A stretch of DNA of 5,107 nucleotides from Bacilli bacterium (GCA_028287455.1 JAQBPP010000357.1:1-5107); one strand, 5' to 3'. Shown: positions 1 through 5,107, counted from the first letter of the stretch. Translations and numbers: made by a program. Notes: generated from the letters alone by a model not told the origin.

Positions 1-738
1 ATATACGTCCTTTAAAAACGTCATCAAATTGACCCACTTATCATTTGTAAGATTGGCTTTATCAGTTTTAGGATCGAGATAAAGCAGCGGATATTGACGC
101 GCTATTCGTGCGAAGTCATCCGGCTCCAGACCGCGGTACTGCACATTGGCATCTTTCTGAGTGACCTTTTTCGTTAACTCATAGACCTGCGGCCACGTCA
201 TGCCATCTGTCGGATATGTCACTCCGAATTTATCAAATATCGTTTTATTATAATAAAGAACATTTTCATAAAGGTAATATGGAAGTGAATCCAGTTGGCC
301 ATCCACTGATCCGCGGCGTACATTCTGCAGGTAAGCAGCATCGAATTTGGTCAGATCAAGTTTGTTTTTCTGGATGAGCGGCGTCAGGTCAAACGCAACG
401 CCTAAAGGAGCCCAACTGTTTTTTGGGTCATCCTGCGATCCCCCTTCAATAATATCAGGCACTTGACCCTTGGTGACTAAATCACTCAGCTTACTCCCTG
501 TCGCAAACTGCACATACTGAATTGTGATATAAGGAAACTTCGTTTTGAGCAAGTCTCCTACGCGTTGATTGAATACATCCGAAGTCCAGGAGCCGCCGAA
601 TGACAACGTGACGGGCGTCGTGTCGTCTGCTGGCTGTGCTGCCGGGACGGCACCTTGCTTGCCGCATGACACGAGCAAAATGGAAGCGGTTACAAAAATG
701 AGAATCAATAATGAATGCGGTTTCATTTTAACCTTCAC
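1..738 (-). CDS. Extracellular solute-binding lipoprotein, family 1 (sugar ABC transporter), 3' end missing
   Basis: This is the N-terminal 246 residues of a carbohydrate-type ABC transporter binding lipoprotein; it runs off the left edge of the window. The protein would be anchored outside the membrane and pass its ligand to permease subunits not seen here. After a short basic start there is a hydrophobic signal segment ending in the lipobox LVSC (Cys25 counted from the GTG), then a Gly/Ala/Pro/Asp linker. The mature part begins VTLSFGGSW and carries family-1 traits such as GQVPDIIEGG, LPYYLYENVLYYNKTIFDKF and a TWPQVYELTKKV segment. I chose GTG at 738 because a G6 run lies 7 nt upstream; the in-frame ATG at 726 would be 19 nt from it. 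The gene lies 123 bp downstream of the Mg operon on the same strand and probably has its own promoter. A cre-like site lies in the signal-peptide codons. The family call is firm but the exact sugar is unknown. Confidence 0.9.
   Translation of the reverse strand, partial: MKVKMKPHSLLILIFVTASILLVSCGKQGAVPAAQPADDTTPVTLSFGGSWTSDVFNQRVGDLLKTKFPYITIQYVQFATGSKLSDLVTKGQVPDIIEGGSQDDPKNSWAPLGVAFDLTPLIQKNKLDLTKFDAAYLQNVRRGSVDGQLDSLPYYLYENVLYYNKTIFDKFGVTYPTDGMTWPQVYELTKKVTQKDANVQYRGLEPDDFARIARQYPLLYLDPKTDKANLTNDKWVNLMTFLKDVY
681..694 (-). promoter_or_regulatory. Catabolite-responsive element (cre), candidate CcpA site
   Basis: The minus strand reads TGTAACCGCTTCCA, an exact fit to the Bacillus cre consensus TGWAANCGNTNNCA. 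With the preceding T it also fits WTGNAANCGNWNNCW. It lies about 45 to 60 nt inside the binding-lipoprotein gene, within the signal-peptide codons. Functional cre sites are often found just downstream of the start, where CcpA with HPr-Ser-P blocks transcription. A sugar-binding protein is a typical target. Rough counting of fixed positions gives about a 2% chance of such a match somewhere in a window this size. Binding is inferred. Confidence 0.6.
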
Positions 739-745
739 GATGCTT

Positions 746-751
746 CCCCCC
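746..751 (-). promoter_or_regulatory. Ribosome binding site that decides the GTG start of the left binding protein
   Basis: The minus strand has GGGGGG followed by AAGCATC and then GTG at 738, a 7-nt spacer. The next in-frame ATG at 726 is 19 nt away, too far for this site. The G-run style matches the sites of the two large Mg-operon genes. Confidence 0.6.
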
Positions 752-791
752 AAGCAAAAAGTGAACAGAACCGATTATTTCATTCTTATTC

Positions 792-820
792 AGTATAACT
801 TCCGATCAGTATTCTTACCA
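792..820 (-). promoter_or_regulatory. Possible sigma-A promoter for the left binding-protein gene
   Basis: A TATACT -10 (792-797) lies 17 nt downstream of a poor -35, TGGTAA (815-820, 3 of 6 matches), giving a 5' leader of about 45 nt before the GTG. A second TATAGT slightly upstream has an equally weak -35. The 123-bp gap from the previous gene makes a separate promoter likely. The weak -35 may mean an activator is needed. No clear terminator is visible in the same gap, so readthrough from the Mg operon remains possible. Confidence 0.35.
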
Positions 821-861
821 CTATATTCTAACCGCTCGCTTGATTCACCTTCTCCATCCAA

Positions 862-1089
862 TTAATCTTGTTTTTTACGCAGGGAAAAGAGGGCAAAGCG
901 GACTAGATGTCCAATCGCATAAGTGAGGGTGATGAGTAACAGGAGTGAGCCAATCAAAGCGAACGCGATTGTCAAACCTGCGGAAAAAAAGTGTGACAGA
1001 TAAAGCAAAATAGACAATACTACTGCAATAAACAGGGTTTTCATGAACTGTTTTCCAGCATAAACCAATTCTTGACGAGTTGCTTCCAC
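862..1089 (-). CDS. Small two-helix membrane protein of unknown function, last gene of the Mg operon
   Basis: A 75-residue protein that I do not recognise as a named family. A short polar, charged N-terminus (residues 1-15) is followed by two hydrophobic segments at roughly 17-36 (KTLFIAVVLSILLYLSHFF) and 39-66 (LTIAFALIGSLLLLITLTYA onward), joined by a tight turn around Ser-Ala-Gly. It ends in a basic tail, RKKQD. It starts with GTG at 1089; GGAG lies 9 nt upstream, and the alternative reading frame over the same DNA gives a much less membrane-like protein. The start is 19 nt after the transporter stop, so it should be co-transcribed with the NRAMP-related transporter. By position it could be an accessory or stabilising subunit of the Mg2+ transporter, but nothing in the sequence proves this. 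Confidence 0.75.
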   Translation of the reverse strand: MEATRQELVYAGKQFMKTLFIAVVLSILLYLSHFFSAGLTIAFALIGSLLLLITLTYAIGHLVRFALFSLRKKQD

Positions 1090-1108
1090 GGTGCTTCACT
1101 CCATTTCT

Positions 1109-2359
1109 TTAGAAAAGCGACATGACCAAAAGAACCAACGATAAACCAATCAGGATAACAATCGTGCTCCAACCAATTAAGTTATTCCACAGCTTATTCG
1201 TGAATTTACCCATTACTTCCTTGTTATTGACCAAAAGCATCATGCAAATCAGCACCACCGGGAGCAAAATGCCATTGATCCGCTGAGACCACAAGGTAAT
1301 CGATATAAGCGGCGCATTTGGAATTAATATAATACCCGCAGAAATGATCAGGATGATCGTGTACAATGTATAGAATTGGGGGGCTTCCTTCATCTTTTTC
1401 TCAATTCCAGCTTCGAATCCAAACGCCTCACAGACGTAAAATGCGGTAGCGATCGGTAAAATCGTTGCAGAAAAAACGGACGCTATGAACAGTCCAAACG
1501 CAAATACTTGCGATGCCATAGCCCCTGCAAAAGGTTTTAACGCAAGTGCCGCATCTTTGGCATCGTTGATCACAGTTCCATGACCATTCGCGTACAAAGT
1601 GGAGCCGCAAGCAACGATGATAAAAAACGCTACGACAATCGTAGCGACGCAGCCCACGACAACATCCACCAGCGTGTACTTGTAATCTTCAACCTTCAGC
1701 CCTTTTTCAATCACAGCTGACTGCATGTAGAACTGCATCCAGGGGGCAATCGTTGTTCCAATGATCCCGATAATCATCGAGATGGATCCGAAATTCAGTG
1801 GCACTTGCGGCCTGACGATCGCCGATCCAATCTCTGACCAATTTGGTTTCCCCAGCAATGCGGATACAATGTACGACAACAAAGCGACGCTGAAAATTAA
1901 GAAAATCCGCTCTGCAAACCGGTAACTGCCTTTGACCACCAATATCCAAACGGCGATCACCGACAATGGAACTGAGATGTATTTACTGACGCCAAACACG
2001 TGCATACTTCCCGCAACACCGGCAAATTCGGTCATTGTATTGCTGATGTCTGCCAGCAATAATCCAATGAATATAAAAAAGGTGACTTTGACTCCGGCAT
2101 TTTCACGAATCAAGTCTGCCAAACCCTTACCCGTTACAATTCCCATTCTAGCATTCATTTCCTGTACAATAAGCAAAACGATAAAAGCGGGGATCAAAGT
2201 CCACAGCATGTTATATCCATAGGTAGCGCCTGCTACCGAATAAGTCGTAATACCGCCGGCATCATTGTCCACGCTGCCGGTGATAATTCCGGGTCCGAGG
2301 AGGGCTAAAAAAAGTAGTACTTTGCTCCAAAAGCTGGGTTTTCTGATCGCTATCCGCAT
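1109..2359 (-). CDS. NRAMP-related transporter, probable Mg2+ importer (NrmT/NRMT type)
   Basis: A 416-residue integral membrane protein of normal NRAMP/SLC11 length with about 11 hydrophobic segments. NRAMPs import divalent metals, usually Mn2+ or Fe2+, in the LeuT fold. TM1 starts GPG at residues 22-24. The usual DPGN metal motif aligns with Asp33-Ala-Gly-Gly36, so the aspartate is kept and the asparagine is Gly. In TM6 the usual A-T-V-M-P-H is T202-T-I-A-P-W207, so the soft sulphur ligand Met is Ala and His is Trp. Loss of Met and Asn is what I recall for the NRAMP-related Mg2+ transporters, which have a larger site for a hydrated ion. The M-box Mg2+ riboswitch upstream supports Mg2+ independently. 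The ATG at 2359 has GGGGGG 8 nt upstream. The gene begins 13 nt after the MgtE/CBS gene, indicating one transcript. Family membership is near certain; Mg2+ specificity is strong inference. Confidence 0.92.
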   Translation of the reverse strand: MRIAIRKPSFWSKVLLFLALLGPGIITGSVDNDAGGITTYSVAGATYGYNMLWTLIPAFIVLLIVQEMNARMGIVTGKGLADLIRENAGVKVTFFIFIGLLLADISNTMTEFAGVAGSMHVFGVSKYISVPLSVIAVWILVVKGSYRFAERIFLIFSVALLSYIVSALLGKPNWSEIGSAIVRPQVPLNFGSISMIIGIIGTTIAPWMQFYMQSAVIEKGLKVEDYKYTLVDVVVGCVATIVVAFFIIVACGSTLYANGHGTVINDAKDAALALKPFAGAMASQVFAFGLFIASVFSATILPIATAFYVCEAFGFEAGIEKKMKEAPQFYTLYTIILIISAGIILIPNAPLISITLWSQRINGILLPVVLICMMLLVNNKEVMGKFTNKLWNNLIGWSTIVILIGLSLVLLVMSLF

Positions 2360-2372
2360 GGACTCCGCCCCC

Positions 2373-3620
2373 CTATTTCTTCCTCCTCGACTTCAGCAGA
2401 TCATCTACCAAGTCATTGATGATTACTATACCGACCAGAACCTTGTTTTGTGAAACGACTGGAACTGCAAGCAAATTGTATTTGGAGATTTTTTCAATCA
2501 AAGAATCAGTCTCATCGTCATCGTGGACAAAAATCACGTCGCGATTCATGATTTGGCTCAGTTCCTGGTCAGGCTCTGCGACCACCAAATCCCTCAGTGA
2601 CACGTTTGCAATCAGCCTGCCTGTATCGTCTTCAATATAGAGATAATAAATCGTGTCAGATTCCGGTTTCAACAATCGCAACTGCCGAATCGCCTCATCC
2701 ACCGTAATGTTCTGGTTGAATGAGAAAAAGTCGGTCGTCATGAAGCTGCCAACACTGTTATCCGGATAATCCATAAGTTCCCGCACTTCTTCTGAGGCTT
2801 CATGCTCCATCTCAATCAAAATCTTGAGCGCACGATCTTCTTCGAGTTCCTCAAGAATATCGGCGGCCTCATCTGCCGGCATCCTTTGCAGCATGATAGC
2901 CGCTTTTTCAACCGACAGACTTTCCAGAACCCGTACTTGCGCCTCCGTTTCCAGCTCTTCCAACACGTCTGCAGCAATGTCATCATCAAGTGAAGAGAAG
3001 ATGGCAAATTGGGTTTTCCGGTCCAAGTCCTCCAGAATGTCAGCCAAGTCGGACGGATGCAGCGTCGAAAGTTTCGTGTAGGCTTTGGCTAATTTAATGC
3101 CCCGATTGATAAAGTCAATCGCTTCAACTTCATCCCACAGCAGCAAGTTGCTAGGAATGGTCACGTTAATTGCGCCCAACATTTTCTTAAGCGGTTTAGC
3201 TACACCAAGCCGACGTAAAAAACCCTCGAACCCGACATCCACCGCCACGGTGAATGTACCGCCGGACAGAACGGCCAATCGCAAATCGTTCACTCGGACC
3301 ACTTTTCTGCCATCCATATCTACAATTTGCTTGTCTAAAACATGTTTCACCAGGAAAAGGGTATTGTCACTGTCTACCTCAGTATCGTTTAAAGCGGTAC
3401 ACTGAATCCGATACTGTTTATTTGTTTTAAAGATGGCAAAGTAGGCGAAGTCCACAATTCGCACACCTTGTTCTGTCTTCACTTTTGCCGCAGTTACCCT
3501 GGGACGGATGGAGTTCGTATCCACCACCAGATCCAGCAGTTTCCCGACATGGGTGTGATCGGAGGAGTAAATTTTATTTCCGATGATTCTACTCAAATAA
3601 AATGTAGTCCCCACCTTCAT
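2373..3620 (-). CDS. Soluble PRC-barrel / MgtE-N / CBS protein lacking the MgtE channel domain, probable Mg2+ sensor
   Basis: A 415-residue cytosolic protein. Residues 8-75 and about 88-140 look like two PRC-barrel-like beta domains (the first begins YLSRIIGNKIYS, followed by GKLLDLVVD). Residues 185-285 are an MgtE N-domain: LHPSDLADILEDLD, then repeated acidic helices such as AADVLEELE and EAADILEELEED. The linker YPDNSVGSFMT leads into a CBS pair (about 293-405) with VSLRDLVVAEPDQELSQIM and AVPVVSQNKVLVGIVIINDL. It ends at RRKK with no membrane helices. In true MgtE the N and CBS domains bind Mg2+ through many acidic residues and close the pore; here only that sensor part exists. ATG at 3620 is preferred over GTG at 3629 because GAGGGGG lies 8 nt before the ATG and directly abuts the GTG. 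It follows an M-box and precedes the NRAMP-related transporter by 13 nt. A role as a trans-acting Mg2+ gate or sensor is inference. Confidence 0.9.
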   Translation of the reverse strand: MKVGTTFYLSRIIGNKIYSSDHTHVGKLLDLVVDTNSIRPRVTAAKVKTEQGVRIVDFAYFAIFKTNKQYRIQCTALNDTEVDSDNTLFLVKHVLDKQIVDMDGRKVVRVNDLRLAVLSGGTFTVAVDVGFEGFLRRLGVAKPLKKMLGAINVTIPSNLLLWDEVEAIDFINRGIKLAKAYTKLSTLHPSDLADILEDLDRKTQFAIFSSLDDDIAADVLEELETEAQVRVLESLSVEKAAIMLQRMPADEAADILEELEEDRALKILIEMEHEASEEVRELMDYPDNSVGSFMTTDFFSFNQNITVDEAIRQLRLLKPESDTIYYLYIEDDTGRLIANVSLRDLVVAEPDQELSQIMNRDVIFVHDDDETDSLIEKISKYNLLAVPVVSQNKVLVGIVIINDLVDDLLKSRRKK

Positions 3621-3628
3621 CGTAAGCA

Positions 3629-3635
3629 CCCCCTC
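3629..3635 (-). promoter_or_regulatory. Ribosome binding site fixing the start of the MgtE-N/CBS gene
   Basis: The minus strand reads GAGGGGG, an 8-nt spacer, then ATG at 3620. The GTG at 3629 has no room for a site. A second, perfect AGGAGGA at 3651-3657 has no usable start codon at the right distance and is left unassigned. Confidence 0.7.
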
Positions 3636-3638
3636 AGC

Positions 3639-3671
3639 CTATTGTCCAATTCCTCCTATTAACTTGGGCAT
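3639..3671 (-). CDS. Possible 10-codon leader ORF in frame with the MgtE-N/CBS gene
   Basis: ATG at 3671 opens a mini-ORF, MPKLIGGIGQ, closed by a single TAG at 3639-3641. It is in the same frame as the downstream gene, with the stop 18 nt before the ATG at 3620. The sequence AAGGGG that forms the 3' arm of the riboswitch terminator lies 8 nt upstream and could act as its ribosome binding site, exposed only when the terminator is open. Ribosomes stopping at the TAG would sit beside the GAGGGGG site of the main gene. The ORF is very short and may be fortuitous. Confidence 0.25.
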   Translation of the reverse strand: MPKLIGGIGQ

Positions 3672-3672
3672 T

Positions 3673-3707
3673 AAAAAATCCCCTTAACCATAAAGGCACA
3701 AGGGGGA
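3673..3707 (-). terminator. Intrinsic terminator of the M-box expression platform
   Basis: On the minus strand CCCCTT pairs with AAGGGG (3700-3705 with 3680-3685). A small CC/GG extension surrounds a TTTAT loop, and TTTTTT follows directly. It lies between the M-box aptamer and the first gene, as expected for a switch that stops transcription when Mg2+ is plentiful. Its 5' arm overlaps a segment that can pair instead with the aptamer tail. Confidence 0.85.
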
Positions 3708-3740
3708 ATTAAAAAACCACAAGAAAAAGTCCATCCCCCT
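3701..3740 (-). promoter_or_regulatory. Predicted antiterminator helix of the M-box
   Basis: On the minus strand AGGGGGA (3734-3740) is exactly complementary to TCCCCCT (3701-3707), the 5' arm of the terminator. The pairing gives a 7-bp, G-C-rich helix that excludes the terminator. The upstream strand sits just inside the closing P1 helix of the aptamer, so Mg2+-stabilised P1 should disfavour it. This is the usual M-box logic: Mg2+ bound gives termination, Mg2+ low gives expression. It was read by eye and no folding energies were computed. Confidence 0.65.
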
Positions 3741-3895
3741 GGTTGAGCTTTGGCACTAGGCAACGTAGGGTTTGCACCCAGCCATGTTAAGTAAAGCCTT
3801 AAGCCGGCAATACCTGTTCAACCCATTGGCGTCTTTCGACGTTTCCGGGCAATGGCCTATGTTCGCATAGAAGCCTCGCCTAACGAGGACTCTTT
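3724..3895 (-). ncRNA. M-box (ykoK leader) Mg2+ riboswitch aptamer
   Basis: The minus strand carries the conserved M-box blocks in order. They are GTTAGGCGAGG (3874-3884), GACGCCAATGGGTTGAACAG (3814-3833), GCTGGGTGC with its partner side ACCCTACGTTGCC, and AGTGCCAAAGCT (3746-3757). These match the Bacillus subtilis mgtE (ykoK) leader as I know it. A 9-bp closing helix P1 can form between AAAGAGTCC (3887-3895) and GGACTTTTT (3724-3732), including one G-U pair. The M-box binds several Mg2+ ions and compacts, favouring a downstream terminator. It therefore predicts that the three following genes are expressed under Mg2+ limitation. Ends are set by P1. Confidence 0.95.
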
Positions 3896-3902
3896 GTATT
3901 AG

Positions 3903-3921
3903 AAACGGCAGATGACCGTTT
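3903..3921 (-). other. Small stem-loop in the leader upstream of the M-box
   Basis: AAACGG and CCGTTT form a perfect 6-bp stem with a 7-nt loop. Only three U residues belong to the stem end, with no U-tract after it, so it is not a convincing terminator. It lies between the promoter-proximal hairpin and the aptamer and may simply insulate the aptamer fold. Confidence 0.35.
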
Positions 3922-3942
3922 ATTGTTTGGATTTAATGTTCG

Positions 3943-3968
3943 AAAAAACCCTCCGGGAAATGGAGGGT
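3943..3968 (-). terminator. Intrinsic terminator of the right-hand binding-protein gene, overlapping the M-box transcription start
   Basis: On the minus strand ACCCTCC and GGAGGGT form a 7-bp stem with a 7-nt loop, followed by a T run. It lies 56 nt after the TGA stop of the binding protein at 4025 and is its natural terminator. The strong promoter for the Mg operon lies between that stop and this hairpin, and its start point would fall on the first base of the stem. Operon transcripts should therefore begin with this hairpin. Confidence 0.8.
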
Positions 3969-3975
3969 CGCTTAA

Positions 3976-4004
3976 ACTATAACGTCATTCTGTACTGCTG
4001 TCAA
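3976..4004 (-). promoter_or_regulatory. Sigma-A promoter of the M-box / Mg2+ transport operon
   Basis: The minus strand has a perfect -35 TTGACA (3999-4004), a 17-nt spacer and a -10 TATAGT (3976-3981, 5 of 6 matches). The predicted start is at about 3968-3969. A strong constitutive promoter followed by a riboswitch is typical, because control is exerted after initiation. No better promoter is seen between 3896 and 3942, although a TAATAC lacking a -35 occurs there. Confidence 0.8.
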
Positions 4005-4024
4005 GACATGTCATTCGCCGTACA

Positions 4025-5107
4025 TCAAGCGCCAAAAGGATCTGCGAAATTGCCCGCAGGTGTTTTCACCTGGTTGAATGCATCCTGATAGATTTTGAGA
4101 TAATCAGCCAGGCCAAGATTGTTCAAACCTTGTACATAGGAATCCCAATCTTTATCCAAACTTTTTTGCCCTGCAGCAAACGCAGCTGTATTTTGCTTGA
4201 TGTAGTCATTGATTTGCTGTGTTAGCTGATTGGCTTTGTCAACATTCGCCGCATCCAGATAGATCTGCCGAGGATATTGGTTTTGTGGACCGTGCCCTTT
4301 ATACTTGTTTAACGTCTCCAGGTACAATCTGCGTTGAATTCCACCCGCAACCGTGTTTGGGTCCTGATTTTGCGCTTCGCTTTGTCTGAACTCCGTCGAC
4401 TGATAGACAGGACCCATTTGGTCCCACCCGGAGTTTTGTACATTGCCGGCTGCAAAAAACGAAGTGTCATCGACCCAATATTTTGCCGGCTGTCCGTTAA
4501 CGCCTAAATCAGTCGGCGCGGCGGCCTTCCAGAACTTATCCTGCTGCCCGTATACCCCAAGCAGTGTCCCTTCATAGGTGTAGAGATAATCCGCCAGTTT
4601 AACTGCTTTGATTTGGGCATCCTTGCTGGCTTTGCTGGTAATTGCAAAGCTTGCCGCAGCACTCACACCACCAGGCTGCCATTGTGCAAAACTTGCCCCG
4701 CCTGGGCCAGTTAACGGCGGAACTGCAACCCAATTCACCCACCTCATATCTTTATCCGTAATGTTTAAAAATGTGTTGTTCGCATAAGGGACAACACCAA
4801 TCGTACTCGGGTTCTGGGCAATTTCCCGCTTGACGACGTCAGAGGTCTGCGTGAAGGCAGCCTGATCAATCAATCCTTCCGAATACAACTTATTCATGTA
4901 CTGCAATCCCTGCTTCCATTCCGGTTGAATGGCAGCTAATTGCACCTTGTTATCCTTCAGCATGAAATAGTGGTTGCTGGGATCATCGTAAATAAACGCG
5001 TTCATTAAAAACGTGGTGATATCCGTTTGAGGTTTTGCTGTTTCAAAAGCGCCTGTTAACGGAATAACCGGCTGTCCATCCTTGTTCGGATTGCCAGTTT
5101 TCATGAC
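4025..5107 (-). CDS. Extracellular solute-binding protein, family 1 (LipO/YtcQ-like), N-terminus outside window
   Basis: This is the C-terminal 360 residues of a large sugar-type binding protein. The reading frame is open to the right edge, where a GTC codon precedes the first ATG, so that ATG is probably internal. Features typical of the big Paenibacillus LipO/YtcQ-like proteins (about 500-560 residues) are the NKDGQPVIPL segment near the visible start, YMNKLYSEGLIDQAAFTQ, a Gly-Pro-rich stretch before FAITSKASK with KAVKLADYLYTYEG, and the tail DWDSYVQGLNNLGLADYLKI followed by YQDAFNQ. About a third of the protein, including the signal peptide, is missing from view. It ends in TGA at 4025, followed by the Mg-operon promoter and then a terminator. 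Such proteins serve ABC importers for oligosaccharides; the ligand cannot be told. Confidence 0.9.
   Translation of the reverse strand, partial: VMKTGNPNKDGQPVIPLTGAFETAKPQTDITTFLMNAFIYDDPSNHYFMLKDNKVQLAAIQPEWKQGLQYMNKLYSEGLIDQAAFTQTSDVVKREIAQNPSTIGVVPYANNTFLNITDKDMRWVNWVAVPPLTGPGGASFAQWQPGGVSAAASFAITSKASKDAQIKAVKLADYLYTYEGTLLGVYGQQDKFWKAAAPTDLGVNGQPAKYWVDDTSFFAAGNVQNSGWDQMGPVYQSTEFRQSEAQNQDPNTVAGGIQRRLYLETLNKYKGHGPQNQYPRQIYLDAANVDKANQLTQQINDYIKQNTAAFAAGQKSLDKDWDSYVQGLNNLGLADYLKIYQDAFNQVKTPAGNFADPFGA

Noticed and set aside
569..865. Plus-strand ORF of 98 codons antisense to the left binding-protein start
   Set aside because: It lies opposite a clear signal peptide and lipobox, has no domain-like sequence, and crosses the promoter gap. 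It is a shadow of the minus-strand gene.
875..1099. Alternative minus-strand ORF overlapping the small membrane protein
   Set aside because: Its residues are irregular and Cys/His-rich, whereas the other frame gives two clean membrane helices with a well-spaced ribosome site at its GTG.
1109..2359. Reading the NRAMP gene as a Mn2+ transporter (mntH)
   Set aside because: The key Met and Asn ligands are absent and the operon is led by an Mg2+ riboswitch, so a Mn2+ label is not supported.
2802..3405. Several plus-strand ORFs opposite the MgtE-N/CBS gene
   Set aside because: Serine-rich, low-complexity translations typical of the complement of acidic Leu/Glu-rich coding sequence. None has a ribosome site or a recognisable domain.
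3621..3629. GTG at 3629 as start of the MgtE-N/CBS gene
   Set aside because: The GAGGGGG ribosome site touches it directly. The ATG at 3620 has an ideal 8-nt spacer.
3711..3744. A second terminator made of AACCA/TGGTT with the following T run
   Set aside because: Only a 5-bp stem around a 20-nt loop, and it competes with P1 and the antiterminator. Too weak to list.
5102..5104. ATG at 5104 as the true start of the right-hand binding protein
   Set aside because: The frame stays open to the window edge, no signal peptide follows, and the family is much longer, so the ATG is internal.
1..5107. CRISPR arrays, insertion sequences, tRNA or rRNA genes
   Set aside because: I saw no regularly spaced repeats, transposase-like ORF, terminal inverted repeats or tRNA/rRNA sequence on either strand.

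Overview
The window looks like a Bacillota chromosome, most likely Paenibacillaceae or Alicyclobacillaceae. The reasons are Shine-Dalgarno sites made of long G runs, GTG starts, a Bacillus-type M-box leader, a cre-type catabolite-repression site and two sugar-type solute-binding proteins. The genus is inferred from general resemblance; no database was searched. Every gene I can support lies on the minus strand, so the window reads biologically from right to left.

Layout in the direction of transcription. (1) 5107-4025: the C-terminal 360 residues of a large extracellular solute-binding protein of the Paenibacillus LipO/YtcQ type, whose 5' end is outside the window. (2) 4004-3630: a dense regulatory region. 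It holds a near-consensus sigma-A promoter (TTGACA, 17 nt, TATAGT), a hairpin plus U-tract placed at the predicted transcription start, an M-box (ykoK-leader) Mg2+ riboswitch and its antiterminator/terminator platform. A possible 10-codon in-frame leader ORF follows. (3) 3620-2373: a soluble 415-residue protein with PRC-barrel-like, MgtE-N and CBS domains but no membrane domain. (4) 2359-1109: an NRAMP-family transporter whose TM1 and TM6 metal-site residues are not those of Mn/Fe NRAMPs but fit the NRAMP-related Mg2+ transporters. (5) 1089-862: a 75-residue protein with two predicted membrane segments. (6) 738-1: the N-terminal 246 residues of a second sugar-type binding lipoprotein, with a cre-consensus site inside its signal-peptide codons.

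Items 2 to 5 read as one Mg2+-starvation operon. The riboswitch permits transcription when Mg2+ is low, the NRAMP-related protein imports Mg2+, and the detached MgtE-like cytosolic module is well placed to sense Mg2+ and gate or otherwise control the transporter in trans. The small membrane protein is a candidate accessory subunit. The physical gating partnership is inference. The riboswitch and the metal-site substitutions are read directly from the sequence and independently point to Mg2+. The flanking binding-protein genes belong to carbohydrate-uptake functions and appear to be separate transcription units.
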